From Lentisphaeria bacterium (GTDB lineage Bacteria > Verrucomicrobiota > Lentisphaeria > Oligosphaerales > Oligosphaeraceae), in the NCBI GenBank assembly GCA_028699735.1, contig JAQVUB010000153.1, positions 1 to 6,512 on the forward strand: a stretch of 6,512 bases of DNA, in the 5' to 3' direction. A program made the translations under genes and the position numbers. Below the pieces are notes generated by a model. The model did no database searches. It saw only the letters and a list, made by a program, of their open reading frames with translations, and was not told where the DNA came from. Positions 1-6,422 of this stretch are shown here, one piece after another; positions within the stretch are counted from its first letter, which is position 1, and each line of letters opens with the position of its first letter.

Positions 1-50
1 GGCCTAACGGCCTTGCTTGCCCTGGGCTGGTATGTCACGCCCCTTCGGGG
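1..50. repeat. Cluster of short GC-rich palindromes at the left edge
   Basis: Three short inverted repeats lie side by side: GGCC-taac-GGCC at 1-12, GCCC-t-GGGC at 19-27 and CCCC-ttc-GGGG at 40-50. No convincing reading frame covers them. The combination of a 'ccctgggctgg' box with a CCCC-TTC-GGGG hairpin resembles dispersed palindromic repeats I associate with planctomycete, verrucomicrobial and lentisphaeral genomes. That is recollection and was not checked. The patch is cut by the window edge, so it may be the right end of a longer element. Confidence 0.35.
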
Positions 51-65
51 TTAATTCGGGGACAG

Positions 66-91
66 GTTCCGTCCGTGTTCCGTCCGTGTTC
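66..91. repeat. 11-bp direct tandem repeat, about 2.4 copies
   Basis: The unit gttccgtccgt occurs at 66-76 and again, without mismatch, at 77-87, followed by the partial copy gttc at 88-91. It lies between the palindrome cluster at the left edge and the half-repeat behind mnmE, in DNA without a gene. It may be replication slippage or a remnant of a mobile repeat. No function is evident. Confidence 0.7.
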
Positions 92-125
92 TAAAACTTT
101 GGTTGTGGGCGCCAGTCCACCCCAG

Positions 126-154
126 GTTTTTCGTGTCTTTTCGTTGTTAAAAAA
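126..154. repeat. Half-copy of the dispersed palindromic element, next to the mnmE stop
   Basis: Read on the minus strand, this stretch is T-run, then aacaacgaaaagacacgaaa. It matches the outer arms of the two complete palindromes at 2666-2794 and 4769-4893. Only one arm is present: the inner 'aaaaaatttcatgg' stem and the partner arm are missing from 1-125. It begins 4 bases after the mnmE stop codon, so the T-run would be transcribed directly behind that gene. No hairpin forms here, so it is a weak candidate for an intrinsic terminator. Confidence 0.7.
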
Positions 155-158
155 TGGA

Positions 159-1532
159 TTATTTTCCGATGCAGAAGCGTGCGAAGATTTGGTTCAGGAT
201 ATCGTCGGAGAGGGTTTGTCCGGTAATTTTTCCCAGTTCGCTGATTGCCTGATGCAAAGCGGCTGCGGCCAGTTCCCAAGTTTCCTTTTCCAGCTGCTGC
301 ATGGCCTTGCGGATTTGTTCTGCGGCGGCCTGCATCGAGTGGCAGTGCCGTTCGCTGACCGCAAAATCAATTTCCAGGCTGCTTTTTCCCTGCCAGACGA
401 ATTTTTCAATCGCGTCATAGAGAGGTTCGAGACCTGTGCCATCCAGGGCGCAGGTGTAAAGCAGGGTTTCATCCGGAAAGTCCGTGGGGGGCGTTGCCGG
501 AATTTCCGCCAGGCAGTCGGCTTTGTTGGCAATATAGAGGACTTTGCCGGGGGGGCGTTCCTGTTCGAGGAGTTGTGGCTGCCATGGCAGCGAGGCATCC
601 ATCACCCAGAGAATCAAATCCGCCGCCGCCAGATTTTTCCGGGTTCGCTCGATGCCGATGCGCTCGATCGTATCTCCGCCATGGCGGATGCCGGCCGTAT
701 CGATCAGATGGATGGGAATTCCGCGGATACTGACCGGCACTTCGATGCTGTCACGCGTGGTGCCGGGGATATCTGAAACGATGGCGCGTTCCTGGCCGAG
801 AATGGCATTGAGCAGGCTGGATTTGCCGACATTGGGGGCACCGGCAATCGCCAGCTTGATGCCGCCACGCAGGATTTCTCCCTGTCGGCGGCTGGCAGCG
901 CAGCGTTCAAGTTGCTGCTCGATCTCCTCCAGCTGCTCTGTCAGCTGGGGGATACTCTGCCATTCGAGATCCTCTTCCGGAAAATCGAGTCGTGATTCTA
1001 TTTCCGCAAGCAGCATGAGTAAATCCTGATAAAATTTTGTTATACCCCGTCCGAAGTTTCCATCCAGCTGCCGGTTGGCCAGTTGCAATGCGGCTTCTGA
1101 GCCTGCCCGGATCAAATCAGCCACTGCTTCGGCCTGAGTCAGATCCATCCGGCCATTCAAGAAAGCCCGTTTGCTGAATTCACCGGGATCGGCCAGCCGG
1201 CAACCGGCAGCCAGCAGGGCGCGCAGTGCCAGTTGTGCACATAAGGCTCCTCCATGGCAATGCAGTTCGACGACATTTTCGCCGGTATAACTGTGCGGCC
1301 CCGGCATGTGTACTGCCAGACATTCCTGGTCAATGACTTCACCACTGGTCTGGCAAAGCTGTCCCAGAGCCAAGGCCCTGGGAGGCAATTCAGCAAGGCC
1401 GCAGCGCCCGCTCCAAAGCCGGGATGCGATCGCTACGGACTGCGGCCCGGAAAGGCGGAGCATAGCTACTGCTCCGCCTACTGCAGTGGCTGGGGCGCAA
1501 ATGGTATCTTCTGGATAGGCGTTGTCGTGCAC
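159..1532 (-). CDS. mnmE: tRNA uridine-5-carboxymethylaminomethyl modification GTPase MnmE (TrmE)
   Basis: MnmE works with MnmG to install the 5-(carboxymethyl)aminomethyl group on the wobble uridine (U34) of certain tRNAs, using GTP and a folate one-carbon unit. It is cytoplasmic. The protein has 457 residues, close to the E. coli length of about 454. An N-terminal folate-binding domain (about 1-120, with GENVVELHCHGG at 85-95) leads into a helical domain that is interrupted by the G domain. G-domain motifs are all present: P-loop GAPNVGKSS (231-239), PGTTRD (256-261), DTAG (278-281) and NKAD (336-339). The C-terminus ends in the family signature FCIGK (453-457), whose Cys is essential in studied members. 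The start is GTG; residues from about 8 (PEDTICAPAT) align with the usual MnmE N-terminus and no longer frame is needed. Only 7 bases separate it from the asnA stop and no clear Shine-Dalgarno is visible, suggesting translational coupling. MnmG is not in the window. Confidence 0.97.
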   Translation of the reverse strand: MHDNAYPEDTICAPATAVGGAVAMLRLSGPQSVAIASRLWSGRCGLAELPPRALALGQLCQTSGEVIDQECLAVHMPGPHSYTGENVVELHCHGGALCAQLALRALLAAGCRLADPGEFSKRAFLNGRMDLTQAEAVADLIRAGSEAALQLANRQLDGNFGRGITKFYQDLLMLLAEIESRLDFPEEDLEWQSIPQLTEQLEEIEQQLERCAASRRQGEILRGGIKLAIAGAPNVGKSSLLNAILGQERAIVSDIPGTTRDSIEVPVSIRGIPIHLIDTAGIRHGGDTIERIGIERTRKNLAAADLILWVMDASLPWQPQLLEQERPPGKVLYIANKADCLAEIPATPPTDFPDETLLYTCALDGTGLEPLYDAIEKFVWQGKSSLEIDFAVSERHCHSMQAAAEQIRKAMQQLEKETWELAAAALHQAISELGKITGQTLSDDILNQIFARFCIGK

Positions 1533-1539
1533 AGAATTA

Positions 1540-2583
1540 TTACAGCAGGGGAATCTGATTTTCGCGGCAGCTGCGGGTCATATCCTCCGGCCAGAGGCTG
1601 GCTTGGATTTCACCAATATGCGCTTTCTGCAAATACAGCATGCAGAGTCGGGACTGTCCGATGCCGCCGCCGATACTCAGGGGCATTTCGCCGGCCAGCA
1701 AGGATTTGTGCCAGGAAAGGCCGAGGCGTTTGTTTTGGCCGCGCAATTCCAGTTGCCGTAACAGGGTCGCTTTATCGACGCGGATGCCCATAGAGGAAAG
1801 TTCGTAGGCGCGATCCAGAACTGGATTGAAGACGACGATATCGCCATTCAGTCCCTGGTGTCCCGGGGTGGTCGGTGTTGACCAGTCGTCATAATCCGGG
1901 GCGCGTCCGTCATGCGGTTGACCGCTGCCCGGCAGGGCTGCGCCGATGCCAATAATGAAAACTGCGCCAAATTTCCGGGCGGCCAGATTTTCACGCTCGC
2001 GGGCAGGTACCTCGGGGTATTCCTTTTCCAGGTCTTCCGCATGCAGAAATTCAATGTTTTCCGGCAGGAAGGGTTTCAAGACCGGATAATCCTGGCAGAT
2101 GTAGCGCTCGGTGCGGCGGATTGCATAATAAATCCGCCGCACGGTCTCTTTGAGATATTCCAGATTGCGGTCGCTGTCCAGGACTACCCGTTCCCAATCC
2201 CATTGATCGACATAAATCGAATGAATATTATCCAGGGATTCCTCGTCCGGGCGGATGGCATTCATGTCGGTGTAAATTCCTTCACCGGGAGTGGCCTTCA
2301 GGTGTCCGAGCTTCATGCGTTTCCATTTGGCCAGCGAATGCACGATTTCGGCCTTGGCCTGGCCGAGATCGCCGATAGGAAAGGAAACCGGTCGTTCGAT
2401 GCCGTTCAAGTCATCATTGACCCCCGTTCCTTCGAGCACAAAAAGCGGGGCGGTGACCCGTTTGAGATTCAGTTCAAAGGCCAGGTTGTTCTGAAAATGC
2501 TGCTTGATTTTGCCAATGGCCTCTTCCGTGCGCAATTCGTCCAGCAGAGGACGGTAATCCTTGGGAATGTAAAGGGAAGACAT
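1540..2583 (-). CDS. asnA: Aspartate--ammonia ligase (ammonia-dependent asparagine synthetase A)
   Basis: AsnA makes asparagine from aspartate, ATP and free ammonia through an aspartyl-AMP intermediate, and has a class II aminoacyl-tRNA-synthetase-like fold. At 347 residues it is slightly longer than E. coli AsnA (330). Diagnostic blocks are conserved in order: VHSLAKWKR (81-89), GEGIYTDMNAIRPDE (100-114), YVDQWDWERV (124-133), APDYDDWSTP (228-237), GLNGDIVVFNPVL (244-256), ELSSMGIRVD (261-270) and GGGIGQSRL (305-313). The ATG at 2583 is preferred because AAGGA lies 6 bases upstream and the protein then begins MSSLYIPKDY. An in-frame ATG at 2631 would add 16 residues without family similarity and without a ribosome site. 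It is followed after 7 bases by mnmE. Upstream lies a large palindrome. A weak promoter-like pair (TTCACT, 17 bp, TTTATC, minus strand) may lie in the gap, but I would not rely on it. Confidence 0.97.
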   Translation of the reverse strand: MSSLYIPKDYRPLLDELRTEEAIGKIKQHFQNNLAFELNLKRVTAPLFVLEGTGVNDDLNGIERPVSFPIGDLGQAKAEIVHSLAKWKRMKLGHLKATPGEGIYTDMNAIRPDEESLDNIHSIYVDQWDWERVVLDSDRNLEYLKETVRRIYYAIRRTERYICQDYPVLKPFLPENIEFLHAEDLEKEYPEVPARERENLAARKFGAVFIIGIGAALPGSGQPHDGRAPDYDDWSTPTTPGHQGLNGDIVVFNPVLDRAYELSSMGIRVDKATLLRQLELRGQNKRLGLSWHKSLLAGEMPLSIGGGIGQSRLCMLYLQKAHIGEIQASLWPEDMTRSCRENQIPLL

Positions 2584-2589
2584 GAAATT

Positions 2590-2594
2590 TCCTT
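2590..2594 (-). promoter_or_regulatory. Ribosome binding site deciding the asnA start
   Basis: On the minus strand AAGGA sits 6 bases before the ATG at 2583. It selects this start over the in-frame ATG 48 bases further upstream. The bases between the site and the start codon, aaatttcatg, are also the core of the palindromic repeats in this window. Confidence 0.7.
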
Positions 2595-2665
2595 GGATGG
2601 AATCCGATCTGTTAATAAAGGATAAAAACACGAGTAATACGTCAGTGAAGCGAGGTGCAGTGGCC

Positions 2666-2794
2666 TTTTTTTACAACGAAAGACACTAACGACACGAAAA
2701 AATTTCATGGGATGAGCAACGCAATCCCGCAGTCAAAGTCATTTCCCATGAAATTTTTTCGTGTCGTTTCGTGTTTTTTCGTTGTTAAAAAAAA
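2666..2794. repeat. Complete dispersed palindromic element, copy 1
   Basis: This is a 129-base inverted repeat. The inner stem is perfect over 23 bp (2690-2712 with 2744-2766; core cgacacgaaaaaatttcatg) around a 31-base loop (2713-2743). Outside it the arms are imperfect but clearly related (left ttacaacgaaagacactaa, right arm reversed ttaacaacgaaaaaacacga), and each ends in a run of 7-8 T or A. It starts 12 bases after the stop of the SH3b/coiled-coil gene and lies upstream of asnA. In RNA it would form a long A/U-rich hairpin that could terminate transcription or stabilise a 3' end. A non-autonomous mobile element of REP or MITE type is an alternative. No coding content is convincing. Confidence 0.9.
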
Positions 2795-2806
2795 GTCCAT
2801 GCCGGG

Positions 2807-4687
2807 TTATTTTTTCATGATGCTGTTGACGAGGATGACCGGGCGGCTCCAGCCTGGGATTTGCACTTCCTTGCCGCTGATCTCGACATCCTGGTTTTCC
2901 CACTGGCGCAAATCCAGCAGTGTGCTTTTTAAATAGCACAGCGGGTGCAGTGTGTAATTTTTACGCTCACAGAGCACATGGCTGGCATTTTGTGAAGCCT
3001 GATTGCGTAATGAAAGCAGAAGACCAGTCCAACGGACTGTCTCCAGTTCTGTTTTTTCCGTTTTTACGACTTCCTCCGGCGTTTTTGCCTCCGCTTGGAT
3101 TTCGTCAGAGGGAGGTATTTTTTCTTCTTCGGCAGCCGGTTTTTCCGCTGGAGGAGCCTTGGTTGTTTGTTCTGCGGGCTGCACCTGAACGGTTACGGAT
3201 GCAGAGGCTGTTTGTGGCGGCGGTACCGGAACCGTCAGCAGAAGACGTTTCTTCCCCGATTCAACGGGGGCAGGTGCCGCATTTGCGGCGGCTGCGGCTT
3301 CAGCCGTGGCCGCTTCCCGAGCCTCCTTCTGTTTCTGCAATTCATTGACCGAACGAGCCTGTTTTTCTGCTTCCTCCTTCAGAACGGCCAGGCGTTTGGC
3401 ATCCTCCTCCGCTTGCCGGGTGATCTCTTCGCGCTCCTTCTTGCTTTGCTCGATGCGAAGAGCCATTTCACGTTTTTCAAGAGTCAGCTGTTCCGCTTCG
3501 AGACGGGCTGCTTCCAGTTTGGCTGTTTCAGCACGGGTTGCCAATTCCATGCGCTCACGTTCGAGACGAAGCTGATTGACCTGTGCCTCTGCATCCGTCA
3601 AACCCTTCTGCAGGGCAACGATCGCTTCCAGAGTGGCGGCCTGCTTTGCTTCCGTTTCCTTTTTCTTCTCCTCGGCCTCAAACGCTTTTTTGATGGCTTC
3701 CTCGGCTTTCAAAACGGCTTCCGCACGTTCTTTTTCCAGCTGTTCGGCCTCTGCACGAGCCTGATCCGCTTGCCGTTGGGTCTCCTGGCGTACCCGTTCG
3801 ATGGCTTCTGCTGTTTTTTGCGCTTCCTGCTCCCATTTTTCTTTTTCCGTCATGACCGTCTGAGCTTTTTGCTCGGCGGCCTGTTTCTGGGCTTCCAGCT
3901 GTTTTTGTTCCTCAGCCGCCAGCAGCAGAGCCTTTTCGCGCTCGACGCGCGCCAGAGCCGCTTTTGCCTCGGCGGCCTCCTTCAAAGCCTGCAATCGTTC
4001 CGCTTCGCGCTGCAAATCTGTTACCACTGCGGAGTCAGCCTGCGTCGCCTTCTGCAACTTTTCCGCCTCGATGCGCAATTTTTCCAGGCGTTCCTGTTCG
4101 GCTTTGAGGTTTTCCTGTTGGCGAGCATGTTCCTGCTTCAGCAAATTGCGCTGTTGTTCAAGGGCGGCCAATTCCGGAGCGGTCATGGTGACCTCTGCTG
4201 TCTGCGCTTTCTGCTCTGGTGCTACCGGTTCGCCATCGAGCACGACAAAGGCGCTGCTGACCCAGGCGCTGGCAATGCGTGGCGGCTGCACCTGTACCCA
4301 GCCATTGGAGGGGAAACCAATCGTTTTGACCATCGTACCCGGTGGAATCCGGAAAAAGGGCGTGAAGAAATCGCCGGCGCCGGCGGACATGAAACAGGTA
4401 TCTGATATCACCTTGTTTTCAGCGTTCAAGTGTTCTGCACGAACCCAGCCCCGCACCGACTCCGGCAGCAGAATCTCATACCAGTCGTCTTTTTTCCCGA
4501 CGACCTGAACCGAATCTCCCCGTTTCAGCTGGCCAAGACGCTCATAATACGAGGCTGGCTTGGCTCGAATGATCAACGCATCACTGGATACTGTCCCGCG
4601 TTTTAAAACAGTCTCCTGCCCCAAAACAACCAGAACGGTCTGCAGCAGCAGAATGGACAGCAACCAATACAGGCTGAGTTTTTGCAT
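2807..4687 (-). CDS. Exported protein with two SH3b-like domains, a long coiled coil and a conserved-looking C-terminal domain
   Basis: I do not recognise this as a named gene. It encodes 626 residues. A signal peptide is evident (Lys3, hydrophobic 4-22, likely cleavage near VLG-QE at 23-24). A bacterial SH3-like domain follows at about 27-90 (RAKPASYYERLGQLKRGDSV, then WYEI and GWV). A second, more diverged one lies at about 92-150 (IPPGTMVKTIG, GWVQVQ, AWVSSAFV). Residues about 172-461 are a TolA-like Ala/Glu/Lys/Gln-rich coiled coil with no proline and almost no glycine. A Pro/Ala-rich linker (about 470-545) leads to a compact C-terminal domain (about 548-626) with Cys573, Cys584, DLRQWENQDVEISGKEV and PGWSRPVILV, plausibly a small beta-barrel. 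SH3b domains often bind peptidoglycan or other envelope ligands, so a periplasmic spacer or scaffold is inferred. The ATG at 4687 has AAGGGA 5 bases upstream and begins the signal peptide. An ATG at 4777 would add 30 unrelated residues reaching into a repeat. Confidence 0.85.
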   Translation of the reverse strand: MQKLSLYWLLSILLLQTVLVVLGQETVLKRGTVSSDALIIRAKPASYYERLGQLKRGDSVQVVGKKDDWYEILLPESVRGWVRAEHLNAENKVISDTCFMSAGAGDFFTPFFRIPPGTMVKTIGFPSNGWVQVQPPRIASAWVSSAFVVLDGEPVAPEQKAQTAEVTMTAPELAALEQQRNLLKQEHARQQENLKAEQERLEKLRIEAEKLQKATQADSAVVTDLQREAERLQALKEAAEAKAALARVEREKALLLAAEEQKQLEAQKQAAEQKAQTVMTEKEKWEQEAQKTAEAIERVRQETQRQADQARAEAEQLEKERAEAVLKAEEAIKKAFEAEEKKKETEAKQAATLEAIVALQKGLTDAEAQVNQLRLERERMELATRAETAKLEAARLEAEQLTLEKREMALRIEQSKKEREEITRQAEEDAKRLAVLKEEAEKQARSVNELQKQKEAREAATAEAAAAANAAPAPVESGKKRLLLTVPVPPPQTASASVTVQVQPAEQTTKAPPAEKPAAEEEKIPPSDEIQAEAKTPEEVVKTEKTELETVRWTGLLLSLRNQASQNASHVLCERKNYTLHPLCYLKSTLLDLRQWENQDVEISGKEVQIPGWSRPVILVNSIMKK

Positions 4688-4692
4688 GACTT

Positions 4693-4698
4693 TCCCTT
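4693..4698 (-). promoter_or_regulatory. Ribosome binding site deciding the SH3b/coiled-coil gene start
   Basis: AAGGGA on the minus strand is 5 bases before the ATG at 4687. It supports that start, which places the signal peptide at the N-terminus, over the upstream in-frame ATG at 4777. Confidence 0.65.
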
Positions 4699-4768
4699 TT
4701 TTTGTTTTACTGCCGAAATCAAAGTCGAGACCGAATGTAAACGTAAAGCTGGTGACGGAGGAATTCTC

Positions 4769-4893
4769 TTTGAACAACGAAAAGCACTAAACGACCCGAA
4801 AAAATTTCATGGAAGTGTCGTTGACTGCTAGCATGCGTCGTCCTTTCCATGAAATTTTTTCGGGTCATTTTGTGTCTTTTGTTGTAAAAAAAA
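4769..4893. repeat. Complete dispersed palindromic element, copy 2
   Basis: This copy is about 125 bases long. The inner stem is perfect over 22 bp (4793-4814 with 4845-4866; core gacccgaaaaaatttcatgg) around a 30-base loop (4815-4844). The outer arms, left aacaacgaaaagcactaaac and right arm reversed acaacaaaagacacaaaatg, are imperfect. The right arm ends in eight A. The stem is the same as in the copy at 2666-2794 apart from substitutions present on both arms, while the loop is unrelated. It lies 37 bases behind the stop of the PurF-like gene and just upstream of the SH3b/coiled-coil gene, so it could act as a terminator hairpin between them or be a mobile palindrome. Confidence 0.9.
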
Positions 4894-4930
4894 TACCACT
4901 GTCACCCAGCTGACGCATTACGTTCGAATT

Positions 4931-6364
4931 TCAGAGAATGTTTTCTTCGGTTGCCGACAGATTGTCCTCTTTGCCATCCCAGCAGTAGGTGCAAAGTGAT
5001 TTCTTTGCAAGTCCGATCGCCTTGATCATATCTTCCAAAGTTTGATATTTTAACGAATCAAAGCCCATTTCCTTGCGGATTTGTTCCACCATGGCGGCGT
5101 ATTGCGGAGTCGATGAATCCGCATATTGCTCCAGATTTTTGTTTTCGTCCCCTTCGATAGCCTGGACTGCACGCCGGGCGACCAGCTCGAGGCTCGAACG
5201 GCTCGGCGAAAAATTCAGGTATTTGCAGCTGAAGAGGATTGGCGGGCAGGCGGAACGCACATGCACTTCCTTCACCCCAAATTCCGGCAGGCGGGCAAAA
5301 GTGTCTTTCAGCTGTGTGCCCCGTACAATCGAATCCTCGCAGAAAAGCAGACGTTGGCCCTTGATAAACTCGGAAATGGGCAGCAACTTCATTTTGGCGA
5401 CATGACGGCGTTCTTTGCTGACGGAGATGAAACTGCGCGGCCAGGTGGGCGTATATTTGACGTAGGAACGCCGGTAAGGAATGTCCGCCTTTACGGCATA
5501 GCCGAGGGCATGCGCCGTGCCGGAATCCGGTACCCCGGCAACCGCATCGACCTGCAAGCCCTTGTCACGTACCGCTAAAGCCTCACCACAGCGATAACGC
5601 ACCGCCTCGGCATTGATATTTTCATAGGAGGAAGCTGGAAAGCCGTAGTAAATCCACAGGAACGCACAAATGCGCATGTGGGAAACGGGTGCTGCGATCT
5701 GTTTCAGGCCGCTGCTTGTCATCAGGATGATTTCTCCGGGTCCAAGCCATCGGCAGACCTTGTATCCCAGGTTATGCAGGGCACAGGATTCGAAAGCGGC
5801 GGCATAGCCTCCTTCTTTTTGACCGATGACAATCGGAGTGCGTCCCATACGGTCACGGGCCGCATAGATTCCGTCTTCACTGAGCAGCAGCAGCGAACAG
5901 GATCCCTCGACGCGTTGCTGGACATTACGGATGCCTTCGGCAAAACTTTCTTTCTGGCAAATCAGGGATGCAATGATTTCGGTGGGGCTGACATCATCGC
6001 CGGCCATTTCGGAAAAATGCGCTTTAGCGAGGGCAAAGGCTTCCTCCTTGAGCTGGGTCAGATTATTGACCTTGGCGACGGTGGTAATGCCGAATTTTCC
6101 GATTCTGCCGGCGATTGTCAGGGGCTGATCGTCAAAATCGCTGATCGAGCCAATGCCGATTTTGCCATGCAGGCGTTCGAGTTCGCATTCGAACTTTGAG
6201 CGGAACTGGTCATGCCGGATATCATGAATGACCCGGGTGAAACCCTTATCACCCTGTACCATCATGCCGCCGCGCTGGTTGCCGAGGTGCGAATGATAAT
6301 CAATCCCATAGAATAAATCATCAACACAATCTGAATCGGATACAACTCCGAAAAAGCCACCCAT
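4931..6364 (-). CDS. PurF-family amidophosphoribosyltransferase-like protein with degenerate glutaminase domain
   Basis: PurF makes phosphoribosylamine from PRPP and an amide nitrogen, the first step of purine synthesis. This protein has 477 residues, like B. subtilis PurF (476). The N-terminal half (about 1-225) has the class II amidotransferase fold (GGFFGVVS, SHLGNQRGG at 25-33, AARDRMGRTP at 168-177, GPGEI at 208-211). However, the catalytic Cys after Met1 is Gly2, the RYS/T-region Arg is Ser75, the HNGN motif is KVNN (98-101) and the SDTE Asp is Pro127. The phosphoribosyltransferase half looks intact: PDSGT (279-283), RSFI (310-313) and the PRPP loop EDSIVRGTQ (343-351; usual form DDSIVRGTT). 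Four cysteines match the Bacillus-type Fe-S ligands: Cys233, Cys380, Cys458, Cys461. An in-frame TAA at 6377-6379 rules out a longer N-terminus, so Gly2 is not a start-site error; AAAGG lies 9 bases upstream. It may be an ammonia-dependent PurF or a paralogue with another acceptor. Family assignment is firm, the reaction is not. Confidence 0.9.
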   Translation of the reverse strand: MGGFFGVVSDSDCVDDLFYGIDYHSHLGNQRGGMMVQGDKGFTRVIHDIRHDQFRSKFECELERLHGKIGIGSISDFDDQPLTIAGRIGKFGITTVAKVNNLTQLKEEAFALAKAHFSEMAGDDVSPTEIIASLICQKESFAEGIRNVQQRVEGSCSLLLLSEDGIYAARDRMGRTPIVIGQKEGGYAAAFESCALHNLGYKVCRWLGPGEIILMTSSGLKQIAAPVSHMRICAFLWIYYGFPASSYENINAEAVRYRCGEALAVRDKGLQVDAVAGVPDSGTAHALGYAVKADIPYRRSYVKYTPTWPRSFISVSKERRHVAKMKLLPISEFIKGQRLLFCEDSIVRGTQLKDTFARLPEFGVKEVHVRSACPPILFSCKYLNFSPSRSSLELVARRAVQAIEGDENKNLEQYADSSTPQYAAMVEQIRKEMGFDSLKYQTLEDMIKAIGLAKKSLCTYCWDGKEDNLSATEENIL

Positions 6365-6373
6365 AAAATGCCG

Positions 6374-6378
6374 CCTTT
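6374..6378 (-). promoter_or_regulatory. Ribosome binding site of the PurF-like gene
   Basis: AAAGG on the minus strand lies 9 bases before the ATG at 6364. It overlaps the in-frame stop TAA at 6377-6379, so the ATG at 6364 is the first possible start in this frame. Confidence 0.55.
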
Positions 6379-6422
6379 AAAAGGTTGGAAAAGGAAGAAA
6401 AAAAACCTCTGGTCAAGATAAA

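Noticed and set aside
105..120. Small hairpin gtgg / ccac downstream of mnmE as a terminator
   Set aside because: The stem is only 4 bp with an 8-base loop, and no T-run follows it on the minus strand.
75..776. 233-codon plus-strand frame over the 3' part of mnmE
   Set aside because: It is antisense to the MnmE G domain, resembles nothing known and begins inside the tandem repeat.
1912..2625. 237-codon plus-strand frame over asnA
   Set aside because: It is antisense to a highly conserved gene; no motif and no independent ribosome site.
2688..2790. Both arms of the copy-1 palindrome open a frame beginning MKFFRVV on opposite strands
   Set aside because: The identical peptides follow automatically from the inverted repeat; the frames run into the neighbouring genes and have no ribosome site.
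3095..4405. 436-codon open frame on the plus strand, rich in Phe, Leu and Arg
   Set aside because: It lies antisense to the coiled-coil gene. The repetitive Ala/Glu/Lys/Gln codons of the coil read backwards as Phe/Leu/Arg-rich frames without stops; there is no family motif.
4688..4777. N-terminal extension of the SH3b/coiled-coil protein to the ATG at 4777
   Set aside because: It would bury the signal peptide behind 30 unrelated residues and begin in the palindrome arm; the ATG at 4687 has its own ribosome site.
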